Shown here in pieces: positions 51,504 through 59,252 of a DNA stretch of 64,000 nt. The position numbers and the translations under genes were made by a program. Origin of the DNA: UBA9676 sp036005525 (lineage in GTDB: Bacteria > Actinomycetota > Actinomycetes > Streptosporangiales > Streptosporangiaceae); contig DASYQM010000451.1 of NCBI GenBank assembly GCA_036005525.1, positions 1-64,000 on the forward strand, given 5' to 3'. Under the pieces are notes generated by a model. It did not search any database, was not told the DNA's origin, and saw nothing but the letters and a program-made list of their open reading frames with translations. Within the stretch, counting starts at the first letter, position 1; each line of letters opens with the position of its first letter.

Positions 51504-53125
51504 CGCGTCCTCCGTTCCGCGCGGCGCGCTCTCTGCGGCGGGGGCCGGTGCGGCGGCGTCCCGCGCTCGGTGGTGCGGCCGCTGGCCTGGGCAGCCGGGC
51601 GGCCCGGGCCCGGCCAGCCAGGGCCGGGGGGAGACTCGGCGCAGCGGCGGGCGGTGGCCACCAGCGCGTCCTCGGCGGCCTGGTAGGTGTCGCGCCAGCG
51701 CCGTGCCGCACCGGCAAGCTCGGTTGCCCGCGCCGCGGCGTCGTCGGCCATCCTGGTGACTTCGCCGGGGGCGGCGCCGCCGAGCGTGGTCCTGCTCGCC
51801 ACGATCTGCCACGGGTCCTGTACCAGCGACAGGTCGCGGCCAGCCAGGCCCAGCGGCCGCCCGGTGATTTCGGCTGCCGACGCGTCGAGCAGCACGCCGT
51901 CGATGTCGCCACCGCGCAGCCCCGCGGCGCTCGCCTGCCGGACCGCGTGGCCGACGACGCGGTAGGCGGTGCGGTAATCGATCCCGCAGGACTGCATGAT
52001 GTACTCGGCGAGGTCGGTGGCCTGGGAGAAGCCGGACTCCAGCGCGGCCCGCATCCGTGCCTCGTTCACCTCGAGCGTGCGCACCACGCCGGTGGTGAGC
52101 CGGGTGGCCCGCAGGGCGAGGTCGAGCGCCCGGGGTACCTCGCCATAGGCGAAGATGAGGTTGTCGCTCCGCGCCGAGGGGGTCTTGGCGACCGCCAGCA
52201 GCCCGGTCAGCCTGCCGATCAGGGTTCCTGCGGCGCCCCTGATGATGGACAGCGCGTACGGGTTCCGCTTTTGCGGCATGAGCACGCTGGCCCGGCTGTA
52301 GCCGTCCGCGAGGGTCACGTAGTCGAACTCCTGGCTGGCCCAGATCTCCAGGTCCTCTGCGAGCTTGGACTGTGTCACCGCGAGCCCGGCGGCCGCGCTG
52401 ACCATGTCGAACAATCCATCGACCTGCCACATCGCGTCCCGGGTGTGCTCGGCGACGCTGCGGAAACCCAGCAGCGCGGCGACGTGACCGCGGTCGACGC
52501 GCAGCCGGGTGCCGTTCACGCATCCCGCCCCGCCCGGGCTGGCGTCGGTCCAGGCCAGCGCCTCGCTCAGCCGGCCGCCCGCGCGGAGGACGGGGAACGC
52601 GAAGGAAAGAACGTAGTGGCCGAACGTCGACGGCTGCGCGTGCTGCAGGTAGGTCTGGTCGGCCATCAGCGTGGAGGCGTGCTCCCCGCCCCGGCGCGCG
52701 AGCTCGGCGGCCAGTTTGGCGGCCGCCTCGATCAGGCAGGCCAGGTCGCTGCGCAGGCGCAGCCGGAAGGCGACCCGCAGCGCCTCCCGCCGCGGGCGGC
52801 CGGCGTGCAGCCAGCCGGCCACGTCCCCGGCCCGGCTGACGAAGTACCGCTCCCGCGAGTTGTACGGCTCGCCGCTGGCCGGGTCATAGGGAAAGTCGCT
52901 GGCCGGGATGTCCATGGCGTCGAGCAGGACCGCCAGCAGGCGGCGGGCCGCGTCCGGCGGGACCACCCCGGCCGAGGCGAGGTCCAGCAGATGGGCCAGA
53001 TCAGCCAGGTTCATCCCGTGATGGAGGATGGGCGCGTCGGCGCTCTCCAGCTCGAACCCGGCCGCGATCAGCTCCGCGGCCGGTGGTCCGGCCGGTGGTC
53101 CGGCCGCGGGCCGGCGGGCCGTCAC
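51500..53125 (-). CDS. xcbD1: Argininosuccinate-lyase-like enzyme, proposed XcbD1 (coenzyme M biosynthesis)
   Basis: 541 residues from GTG 53125. Aspartase/fumarase superfamily: YLQHAQPSTFGHYVL near 190, the flexible-loop signature ASVLMPQKRNPYALS near 290, and SDNLIFAYGEV. Argininosuccinate lyase is the nearest type, but no arginine genes are near. Bacterial coenzyme M clusters contain two aspartase/fumarase members, XcbC1 and XcbD1, working on sulfonated intermediates. I assign this one as XcbD1 from context. The start lies in one copy of a 38-bp tandem duplication. The C-terminal 50 residues are Pro/Arg-rich low complexity. Confidence 0.7.
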   Translation of the reverse strand: MTARRPAAGPPAGPPAAELIAAGFELESADAPILHHGMNLADLAHLLDLASAGVVPPDAARRLLAVLLDAMDIPASDFPYDPASGEPYNSRERYFVSRAGDVAGWLHAGRPRREALRVAFRLRLRSDLACLIEAAAKLAAELARRGGEHASTLMADQTYLQHAQPSTFGHYVLSFAFPVLRAGGRLSEALAWTDASPGGAGCVNGTRLRVDRGHVAALLGFRSVAEHTRDAMWQVDGLFDMVSAAAGLAVTQSKLAEDLEIWASQEFDYVTLADGYSRASVLMPQKRNPYALSIIRGAAGTLIGRLTGLLAVAKTPSARSDNLIFAYGEVPRALDLALRATRLTTGVVRTLEVNEARMRAALESGFSQATDLAEYIMQSCGIDYRTAYRVVGHAVRQASAAGLRGGDIDGVLLDASAAEITGRPLGLAGRDLSLVQDPWQIVASRTTLGGAAPGEVTRMADDAAARATELAGAARRWRDTYQAAEDALVATARRCAESPPGPGWPGPGRPAAQASGRTTERGTPPHRPPPQRARRAERRTR

Positions 53126-53186
53126 GGCTGGGCTCCCGCGGTCGCGGTCCGGCGGGCCGTCACGGCTGGGCTCCCGCGGTCGCGGT
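53111..53186. repeat. 38-bp perfect tandem duplication at a gene junction
   Basis: Copies at 53111-53148 and 53149-53186 are identical. Each contains the sequence GTGACGG on the minus strand. In the right copy this GTGA is the stop of the PLP-enzyme gene; in the left copy its GTG is the in-frame start of the lyase gene. Because 38 is not a multiple of three, the original 4-bp stop/start overlap has been pulled apart into a 34-bp gap. Confidence 0.95.
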
Positions 53187-54185
53187 GACGGCGTCCAGCA
53201 GGCCTCCGGTGTGCCAGAACACCATGTCCCCACCGTCGGCGTACCGCGGCACCAGCGCGAGCGCCTTGGCCGTATACACCGGGTCGACCATCAGTCCCTC
53301 CATCCGCATCGCCAGCTCCGCGGCCGCCGCTCCCTCCGGCGAGGGCAGTCCGTGGCCCGGCCCGCGGGCATCCACCACCACTACATCGCCTGGCGTCGGC
53401 TCCGCCGTGCCGGGCACAGTCCGGCCCTGGCCGCGCGCCGCGCCGCCTTGATCCAGTACCCCGGCCCCCGCCATGAGACGCGCGCATTCACGGGCGAGCG
53501 CCAGCACCCGCGGGGCCGCGTCCTCCACCGGCCTGCTCACCGATCCGCCCACCAGCGTCCATGGCCTGCCCAGCAGCACGTTGCCGGCCACGAGCCCAGC
53601 CAGTGTGCCGCCGGAGCCGACCGCCACCACCACCCGCACGGCAGCCACGCCGATCGCGGCAAGCTGCTCTTGCAGCTCGAACGCGGCCAGCGCATACCCG
53701 ATCGCCCCCAGGCCGGAGGCGCCCCCGCGCGGGATCAGGTAGGGCCGATGGCCACTGCTGGACAGCGCGGCGGCGGCCCTGGGCAGCTGGTCATCCACGC
53801 TGTCCCGCTCCGCGCTGCCCGTCCAGCGCACGGTGGCTCCCCAGGACAGGGCCAGAGCCAGGGCCGGTCCGGGGAGCGAGGGGGGCTGCCCGGCCAGCAC
53901 AAGCTCACAGCGCAGGCCGGCCCACTGCGCGGCCGCCGCCACGGCGGCACAGAAGTTGGAGCCCGGCGCCCCGCCGGTGACCAGCGTGTCCGCGCGGTCC
54001 GTGACAGCGGCGGCGACCAGGAATTCCAGCGGGCGGGCCTTGTTGCCACCGATCGCGAAGCCGGTGAGGTCGTCGCGTTTGAGGTAAAGCGGGCCGGCCG
54101 CCATTGCCTGTGCCAGCCGTGGCGCGGCGACCAATGGGGTGGGCAGGATGGCGAGCCTGGTCCGGGCGGGGCGTGCCGCGGTCAT
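53160..54185 (-). CDS. xcbE1: PLP-dependent D-cysteine-desulfhydrase/ACC-deaminase-like enzyme, proposed XcbE1
   Basis: 341 residues from ATG 54185, in an ATGA overlap. Fold type II PLP enzyme: LYLKRDDLTGFAIGGNKARP (Schiff-base Lys near 50), VTGGAPGSNFCAAVAAAAQW near 70, and VGSGGTLAGLVAG near 195 for phosphate binding. A Gly/Ala-rich insertion near 250 is unusual. The thiolation step in bacterial coenzyme M synthesis uses a PLP enzyme of this class (XcbE1). ACC deaminase or D-cysteine desulfhydrase would be alternatives if the neighbours did not agree so well. Confidence 0.75.
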   Translation of the reverse strand: MTAARPARTRLAILPTPLVAAPRLAQAMAAGPLYLKRDDLTGFAIGGNKARPLEFLVAAAVTDRADTLVTGGAPGSNFCAAVAAAAQWAGLRCELVLAGQPPSLPGPALALALSWGATVRWTGSAERDSVDDQLPRAAAALSSSGHRPYLIPRGGASGLGAIGYALAAFELQEQLAAIGVAAVRVVVAVGSGGTLAGLVAGNVLLGRPWTLVGGSVSRPVEDAAPRVLALARECARLMAGAGVLDQGGAARGQGRTVPGTAEPTPGDVVVVDARGPGHGLPSPEGAAAAELAMRMEGLMVDPVYTAKALALVPRYADGGDMVFWHTGGLLDAVTATAGAQP

Positions 54186-55549
54186 CCCGGCCATTCCGGT
54201 GGTTCCGCCGCCCTGGCAGCCCGGGCTCGCTCGACCACCAGGTCGGTCATGGCCTGGCACGAGCCGGTGTCCGGTTCCGCGGTCAGGTCCTGTGCCTGCG
54301 CCGGGCGCAGCAGCCCGGCGGTCACGAGCGCCTGCTCCGCGGCCAGGCCGGCCGCGGCCCCGCTGGCGAGCGCCTCCTGCAGCCGCTGCTGGGCCCGCCT
54401 GGCGCCCAGCTCCGGCGCGAGCAGAGCCAGCGCTCGCTCGCTGACGGGGTACCCGCCGTGGCGCGCCAGGTTGCGCCGCATCGCCTGGCCGTCGACATCC
54501 AGCCCGGCCAGCAGGCCGATCGTGACCTGAAGGGCGGCGGTCGCCAGCAGGCAGACCTCGGGCAGGGCGGACCATTCCGCCTTCCAGCCCCGGCCGTCCC
54601 GTTCATGCTGCTGGACCACCGCCTCCACCATCACCGCGGCGTTCGCCCTGGCCAGCCGGGCCAGGGTGTCGAGATGCTCGCTGGCTTCCGGGTTCCGCTT
54701 GTGCGGCATCGTGATGCTGCCGACGGTGCCCGCAGGGGACGCCTCGGCAAGCTCGCCGATCTCCGGCCGCTGCAGTTCGTAGACCTCGCCGCCGATCCGG
54801 GCGAGCGTCCCGCAGATCAGCGCCAGCAGCTGGGCGAACTCGGCGCCACGGTCGCGGGCCGACAGCCACGAGATGCCGGGATCGGCAAGGCCGAGTTCGG
54901 CACAGAACCTGGCCCGCACCGCCAGCCCCTGCTCCCCGTAGAACACGAGGCTGCCGACGCCGCCGCCGAGCTGGCCGACCAGCCAGCGGGAGGCGCCGGC
55001 CCGGATCCGGTCCAGGTGGCGGCGGATCTCATCCGCCCAGGCCGCGGCCTTCCAGCCGAAGGTCACCGCGCTGCCGGGCTGGCCGTGCGTGCGGCCGGTC
55101 ATCACCGTGGACCGGTGCTCCACGGCCAGCTCCAGCAGCTGCTCCTCGATCCGGCGCAGATCCCGCCAGACGAGGCCGCCGATCCGGCGCACCGCCAGCG
55201 AGGTCCAGGTGTCGGTGATGTCCTGGACGGTGGCCGCGACGTAGACGTGCTCGCGGGCCTGTTCGGGCACCGCCGCCTGCAGGGCGCGGATCAGCCCCAG
55301 CGTGGAGTGGGACGTCTGCCGGGTCTGCTCCGCGGCGTAGCCGAGGTCGATTCGGTCGGCCCGCGCGTGCTCGGCGATGAGGGCCGCGGCGTCGGCTGGG
55401 ATCACTCCGAACGCGGCCTGGGCGCGGGCCAGCGCCACGATCACCTCCAGCCAGCCCCGCAGCCGGCCTTCCTCGCCGAGCACGGCCCGGGATTCGGCCG
55501 TTCCCCACAGATGCTGGTAGAGAACCGAATCGGTGATCCGGGTGCTCAT
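54182..55549 (-). CDS. xcbC1: Adenylosuccinate-lyase-like enzyme, proposed XcbC1 (phosphosulfolactate phosphate-lyase)
   Basis: 455 residues from ATG 55549 (ATGA overlap). Aspartase/fumarase superfamily: QTSHSTLGLIRALQ near 95, MTGRTHGQPGSAVTFGWK near 155 and the signature GTVGSITMPHKRNPEASEH near 278. Bacterial XcbC1 eliminates phosphate from phosphosulfolactate to give sulfoacrylate. Its position just after the phosphosulfolactate synthase gene, with only one gene between, supports that reaction. A purine-pathway adenylosuccinate lyase is less likely here. Confidence 0.78.
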   Translation of the reverse strand: MSTRITDSVLYQHLWGTAESRAVLGEEGRLRGWLEVIVALARAQAAFGVIPADAAALIAEHARADRIDLGYAAEQTRQTSHSTLGLIRALQAAVPEQAREHVYVAATVQDITDTWTSLAVRRIGGLVWRDLRRIEEQLLELAVEHRSTVMTGRTHGQPGSAVTFGWKAAAWADEIRRHLDRIRAGASRWLVGQLGGGVGSLVFYGEQGLAVRARFCAELGLADPGISWLSARDRGAEFAQLLALICGTLARIGGEVYELQRPEIGELAEASPAGTVGSITMPHKRNPEASEHLDTLARLARANAAVMVEAVVQQHERDGRGWKAEWSALPEVCLLATAALQVTIGLLAGLDVDGQAMRRNLARHGGYPVSERALALLAPELGARRAQQRLQEALASGAAAGLAAEQALVTAGLLRPAQAQDLTAEPDTGSCQAMTDLVVERARAARAAEPPEWPG

Positions 55550-56682
55550 CGCCGGGCCGGGGACGTGGGGCCGGTGGCGGCGGGGACCGTGGGGCCGCCG
55601 GCGGCTGGGGGCGTGGGGCCGCCGGCGGGGGATGTGGGGCGGCCGGCAGGGGATGTGGGGCCGGCGGCGGGGGACGTGGGACCGGTGGCGGCCGGGGCAT
55701 CGCCGGCCCGGTCGAGTTGGGGCGCAGGCCGCCCGGCGGCCAGCGCCAGCCGCAGCCCGTCCCGGATCTGGGCCAGGCTGGCGCCCCACGGGACCACCAC
55801 CAGCCCGTCATCGCTGCTGACCCGGTCCTCCAGCAAGCAGCACTTGGTTAGCACCGGCGCCGGCGCCGACGTCGGCGCCGGCGCCTGCCTGGTCCGGCCG
55901 GCAAGGTTACGCGGGCACATGTCCACCGTCGGCACTTCCCCGCCGTAGAACCAGTCGTGGATGGACCTGGAACGGGCACACCCGACCAGCGTCCACGGCG
56001 CCCGTTCCGGGATCTCATCGAGATAGGAGACGTCGGCGGCGCCGAGCCCGGCCTGGCTCGCCGCCTCGGCGCCGGGGCTGGGCTGGCTCGCCACCTCGGC
56101 GCGGGGCCCGGCCTGGCTTGCTGACCCAGCGCGGCACGGGAAAAGGTAATGGCCGGCCGGCCGAGTGCGGGTCAGCGAGGTCAGGTCCACCAAGTCTGCG
56201 ACCAGTTCCACCGGCGGCAGGTCGTCGGCCAGGTCGAGCACCCGCTCCAGCTGGTCGACCAGCTTGGGCGGCCAGGGCGGCACCACCTCCACCACCCGGA
56301 CCCGGACTGGGGCCGGGTCGGCGATGAAGCTGACATGGCCGTACCGGCCGCGCACGATCACACACCGGGCGCCCGGCGCGTGCGCGGCCGCGGCCCGGGC
56401 TAGCTGGGTGGGGACCGCGGTGTCGGTATCGGGCGCGTCGACGAACGCGGTCTCCTCTGGCCGCGCGATCACGGTCACGGCGGTGACCGGGGAGAACAGC
56501 GGGAGCTCCGACTCCTTGCTGGCCTCCACCACGGCGCAGGCACCGGCGTTGCGCACGACCAGGTAGCGGGTCCGGCGGTACACGGGCCGGCCGACCAGGT
56601 ACCCGCCCAGGGCCGCCTCATCCAGCGGCACTGGCACGTCGGCGACGCTGACGTTGCGGTACTGCGCGGGGACCAGGTTCAC
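55546..56682 (-). CDS. Unknown protein inserted between the first two coenzyme M genes
   Basis: 378 residues from GTG 56682, 12 bp after the synthase stop; its own stop overlaps the xcbC1 start (ATGA). I recognise no enzyme family. Conserved-looking parts: YRNVSVADVPVPLDEAALGG, FVDAPDTDTAVPTQLARAAA, RYGHVSFIADPAPVRVRVVE (near 125), IHDWFYGGEVPTVDMCPRNL and LTKCCLLEDRVSSDDGLVVV with several cysteines. Residues about 205-235 and the final 45 are low-complexity repeats (GPTSPA type). No signal peptide or membrane segment. Its tight coupling suggests a function in coenzyme M formation or use, such as the decarboxylation or reduction step. Confidence 0.75.
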   Translation of the reverse strand: MNLVPAQYRNVSVADVPVPLDEAALGGYLVGRPVYRRTRYLVVRNAGACAVVEASKESELPLFSPVTAVTVIARPEETAFVDAPDTDTAVPTQLARAAAAHAPGARCVIVRGRYGHVSFIADPAPVRVRVVEVVPPWPPKLVDQLERVLDLADDLPPVELVADLVDLTSLTRTRPAGHYLFPCRAGSASQAGPRAEVASQPSPGAEAASQAGLGAADVSYLDEIPERAPWTLVGCARSRSIHDWFYGGEVPTVDMCPRNLAGRTRQAPAPTSAPAPVLTKCCLLEDRVSSDDGLVVVPWGASLAQIRDGLRLALAAGRPAPQLDRAGDAPAATGPTSPAAGPTSPAGRPTSPAGGPTPPAAGGPTVPAATGPTSPARR

Positions 56683-56693
56683 GGCCGGCCCGG

Positions 56694-57479
56694 TTACGTC
56701 CCGTGTACGGGCGCCGGACCTGGTGACCAGGCTCGGTAGGTATCCGCGCGCAGCGAGAGCCGGAGGGTCTCCAGGCCGAGCGCGTCGGCCGGGTGCACGT
56801 TGGCCAGGTTGACGTCGGGGCCGAACCGGTGCACGAACCACGCTTGCTGGCTGTCACGTGGGGCCTCGAAGACGATCGAGCCGGGGTCGGTGACGGACAC
56901 CATGGCCGCGACCACATCCTCCCGCACGCTGCCGGAGGCATCGTAGATGCCGACGGTGCCGCTGGCACGGCCCTCCGCCAGCACCCAGGTCGCGCCGGCG
57001 TCAAGGTCACGCGCCACCGCCCGCGCCCACTGCCCGGGCGTCAGGCGCACGCCGGGGTCCTTGGGCCCCACCTCCGCGAGGACGATAAAGTGCTGCGCGG
57101 CCTGCTCGATCAGGTCCCGCTTGGCGGAGTCGTCCATGGCCACGGTGCCCGCCGACACCTCGACGCAGGGGAACCCGCAGGCGCGGGCCCAGTCGAGGAA
57201 CTCGGCCGCCCGTCCCTGTGCCCAGGCGATCTCCAGCAGCGTCCCGCCGGGCGAGGCTAGCACCCGGTGGTCCGCCAGCAGTTCCAGCTTGGCGGCGAGG
57301 TTCGGGTCCAGGTAGGAGATGCCCCAGCCGAGCTTCCACACGTCCACGTAGGGCCCATTCGCCGCCAGCAGGTCCGCCGACTGTGCCAGCGGAAGGCCGC
57401 GATCGAGGACGTGGGTGATCCCGGTGGCGCGTGGCTTGGCGGCCCGGGCTGGCAGCGCGAGAAAGTCGGGGCCGGGCAT
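56694..57479 (-). CDS. comA: Phosphosulfolactate synthase (ComA/XcbB1)
   Basis: 261 residues. TIM barrel of the ComA family: PRATGITHVLDRGLPLAQSA, VDVWKLGWGISYLDPNL, VLASPGGTLLEIAWAQGRA, CVEVSAGTVAMD near 120, IVLAEVGPKDPG near 143 and WVLAEGRASGTVGIYD near 178. Adds sulfite to phosphoenolpyruvate, the first step of coenzyme M synthesis. First gene of the leftward six-gene operon, driven by the promoter at 57487-57515 with almost no leader. Confidence 0.92.
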   Translation of the reverse strand: MPGPDFLALPARAAKPRATGITHVLDRGLPLAQSADLLAANGPYVDVWKLGWGISYLDPNLAAKLELLADHRVLASPGGTLLEIAWAQGRAAEFLDWARACGFPCVEVSAGTVAMDDSAKRDLIEQAAQHFIVLAEVGPKDPGVRLTPGQWARAVARDLDAGATWVLAEGRASGTVGIYDASGSVREDVVAAMVSVTDPGSIVFEAPRDSQQAWFVHRFGPDVNLANVHPADALGLETLRLSLRADTYRAWSPGPAPVHGT

Positions 57480-57486
57480 AAACGCT

Positions 57487-57515
57487 ATGATAGATATCCC
57501 TACACTTTAGTGCAA
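57487..57515 (-). promoter_or_regulatory. Strong leftward promoter of the coenzyme M operon
   Basis: On the minus strand: TTGCAC (57515-57510), a 17-bp spacer, then TATCAT (57492-57487). Transcription would begin at about 57480, one base before the ATG at 57479, so a leaderless message is expected. The -35 box is the conserved word of the first unit of the repeat array at 57509-57720. Confidence 0.65.
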
Positions 57516-57720
57516 GAATGGCCGGCGCAGAGGGCGGGTCATAGGTGCAAGGATGGCGCGGCGCACGAACGGGCGCGTCAGTGTAAGGCTGGCGCGGCGC
57601 TGAGGCGGCGCGTCAGTGCAAGCACGGCGCGCGCCCAGGAGCGGGCGCGTTGGTGCAAGGACGGTGCGGCGCGGGGGCGGGCGCATTGGTGCGAGGGTGG
57701 CCTCGGAGCAGGCGCGGTCC
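57509..57720. repeat. Array of six degenerate ~36-bp direct repeats
   Basis: Units begin near 57509, 57544, 57580, 57615, 57652 and 57688, 33-37 bp long. The best conserved word is GTGCAAGGATGGCGCGGCGC with a GC-rich second half ending GGGCGCGTC. GTGCAA, present in four units and nearly so in the others, is TTGCAC on the minus strand, identical to the -35 box of the comA promoter. The array fills most of the region between divergent comA and the AIR-synthase-like gene. Not a CRISPR: there are no unique spacers. Confidence 0.85.
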
Positions 57721-57754
57721 TGCTGAGGTACCTGGACCGGCCAGGGAGGTGCGG

Positions 57755-58732
57755 ATGCCAGTCGACGTATCGGCCCTGGTCGAGGTGGTGCGGTCGCATC
57801 CTGGCGTCACCGCCAAGTCCGAGATCGGGCTGGTCAGTGAGGTCTTCGAGAGCACCGACTGGCTGGCGGGCCCGGGCGACGACGGGGCGGTGGTGACCGA
57901 GGCGGGCATGTCCTTGGTGGTGGGCGGCGAAGTCATTCTTCCTTCGTTCGCGGCGGCCGATCCGTATGGCGCCGGCGTCGCCGCGGTGACCACCAACCTC
58001 AATGACCTCGCGGCGATGGGAGCCTGGCCGCTTGCACTGGTGGACACGGTGACCGGGCAGCGGGCGGTCATCCAGCAGGTGCTCGAGGGCATGAGGTGGG
58101 CGGCCGGGCTCTACCAGGTGCCGGTCGTCGGTGGCCACCTGACGGTCACCGATGGGCCGCCGGCGCTGTCCGCCTTTGGGCTCGGCCGGGCGGACCGGCC
58201 TCTTTCCGCCCGGTCCGCGAAAGCGGGGCAGTCGCTGGTGGTTGGCTGCTGCGCCGAGGGACCGATGCGGGCGGACTTCCCCTTCTTCCCGTCGTTCGAC
58301 GAGCGGGGCGAGCGGCTGGCTGGAGACGTACGCCTGCTGGCCGAAGGCGCCTCCCGTGGCTGGGTCGCCGCTGCCAAGGACGTCAGCATGGCGGGCCTGG
58401 TCGGGTCGCTGGCGATGCTGCTGGAATGCAACCGGCTCGGAGTCACTCTCGACCTGGACGCGGTGCCGGTCCCGGCCGGCGTGAGCCTGGAGCAGTGGAT
58501 CACCTGTTTCCCATGCTTCGCGTTCCTGCTGTGCGTCCCGGCCGGGCTGGAGGGGGAGTGCCTGCGCGCGTTCGCCGACCGCGGCCTGGCCGCCGCGGCG
58601 GTTGGCACCCTGGACGGCACGGGGCAGCTGCGGCTGTGCTCGGCGGGACGGGTGGCCACGGCCTTCGACCTCGCCGCGGAATCGGTCACGAACCTGGCCC
58701 GGCCTGCCGCGCGCACGCCGGGGCCGCGGTAG
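57755..58732 (+). CDS. AIR-synthase-like protein of the Sll0787 (Nit1C) family
   Basis: 325 residues from ATG 57755 (GGGAGGTGCGG upstream). PurM/ThiL-like ATP-binding fold: GPGDDGAVV near 42, DPYGAGVAAVTTNLNDLAAM near 77 with the metal-binding Asp, and VGGHLTVTD near 130. This matches the Sll0787-type member of Nit1C clusters, which are linked to cyanide and nitrile use. It probably phosphorylates or activates an amide or similar group with ATP; the real substrate is unknown. Its 3' end overlaps the convergent acetyltransferase gene by 47 bp. Confidence 0.85.
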   Translation: MPVDVSALVEVVRSHPGVTAKSEIGLVSEVFESTDWLAGPGDDGAVVTEAGMSLVVGGEVILPSFAAADPYGAGVAAVTTNLNDLAAMGAWPLALVDTVTGQRAVIQQVLEGMRWAAGLYQVPVVGGHLTVTDGPPALSAFGLGRADRPLSARSAKAGQSLVVGCCAEGPMRADFPFFPSFDERGERLAGDVRLLAEGASRGWVAAAKDVSMAGLVGSLAMLLECNRLGVTLDLDAVPVPAGVSLEQWITCFPCFAFLLCVPAGLEGECLRAFADRGLAAAAVGTLDGTGQLRLCSAGRVATAFDLAAESVTNLARPAARTPGPR

Positions 58733-59252
58733 CCAGGCCGATCAGCATGCGCTGGTGGGGGATGCCGGCGTAATCCACCAGCCCGCCGACCCGCCGCCAG
58801 CCCAGCCACTCGAAGAACCTCACGTTCACGGGCTGGATGTATGCCTCCATCTCCTGCCCGCCACGGCGCGCCGCACTGGCGACGGCGAACCGCACCAGCG
58901 GCGCGCCCAGGCCCAGGTGGCGGTGACCCACTAGCACCGCCAGCCGGTCACCCTTCCATCTCCCCGGAACTCCGGGCAGCGGGTAGAGCCGGACGGTGCC
59001 GCAGATGACCCCGTTGGCCAGGCCCACGACGTGAATCGTCGCCGGGTCCTCATCGTGGCCGTCCCGGTCGTCGCCCGGCCCGCCGGGCCTGGCGAACAGG
59101 CCCTGCTCCGCGACGAAAACCTGGTGGCGGATCCGGAAATGCGCCGTTCGCTCGTCCGCCGACGCTGCGGCGCGGCAGGCCAGCATGGGACGGCTCGCCG
59201 TTTCCGCGGGCGGGTCAGCGATTGCTGACAAGCGGGAGGTGGGTTCGGCCAT
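58686..59252 (-). CDS. MSMEG_0567/Sll0786-family GNAT N-acetyltransferase
   Basis: 188 residues from ATG 59252. An ATG at 59186 is an alternative that would begin just before the conserved part and avoid the 38-bp overlap with the radical SAM gene. GNAT fold: HFRIRHQVFVAEQGLF near 40, ICGTVRLYPLPG near 84, VGHRHLGLGAPLVRFAVA near 106 for acetyl-CoA binding, and YIQPVNVRFFEWLGWRRVGG. Belongs to the Nit1C acetyltransferase family. Acetyl acceptor unknown. Confidence 0.85.
   Translation of the reverse strand: MAEPTSRLSAIADPPAETASRPMLACRAAASADERTAHFRIRHQVFVAEQGLFARPGGPGDDRDGHDEDPATIHVVGLANGVICGTVRLYPLPGVPGRWKGDRLAVLVGHRHLGLGAPLVRFAVASAARRGGQEMEAYIQPVNVRFFEWLGWRRVGGLVDYAGIPHQRMLIGLATAAPACARQAGPGS

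Noticed and set aside
53160..54185. Plain ACC deaminase for plant-associated growth
   Set aside because: The fold fits, but the operon context matches the PLP enzyme of coenzyme M synthesis better. Specificity cannot be proven by eye.
54182..55549. Purine-pathway adenylosuccinate lyase
   Set aside because: It is the nearest housekeeping family, but it is embedded and translationally coupled in an operon with ComA, a PLP enzyme and a second aspartase/fumarase member.
57509..57720. CRISPR-like array
   Set aside because: The ~36-bp units are contiguous and degenerate, without unique spacers, and no cas genes are near. The same applies to 60667-60872.
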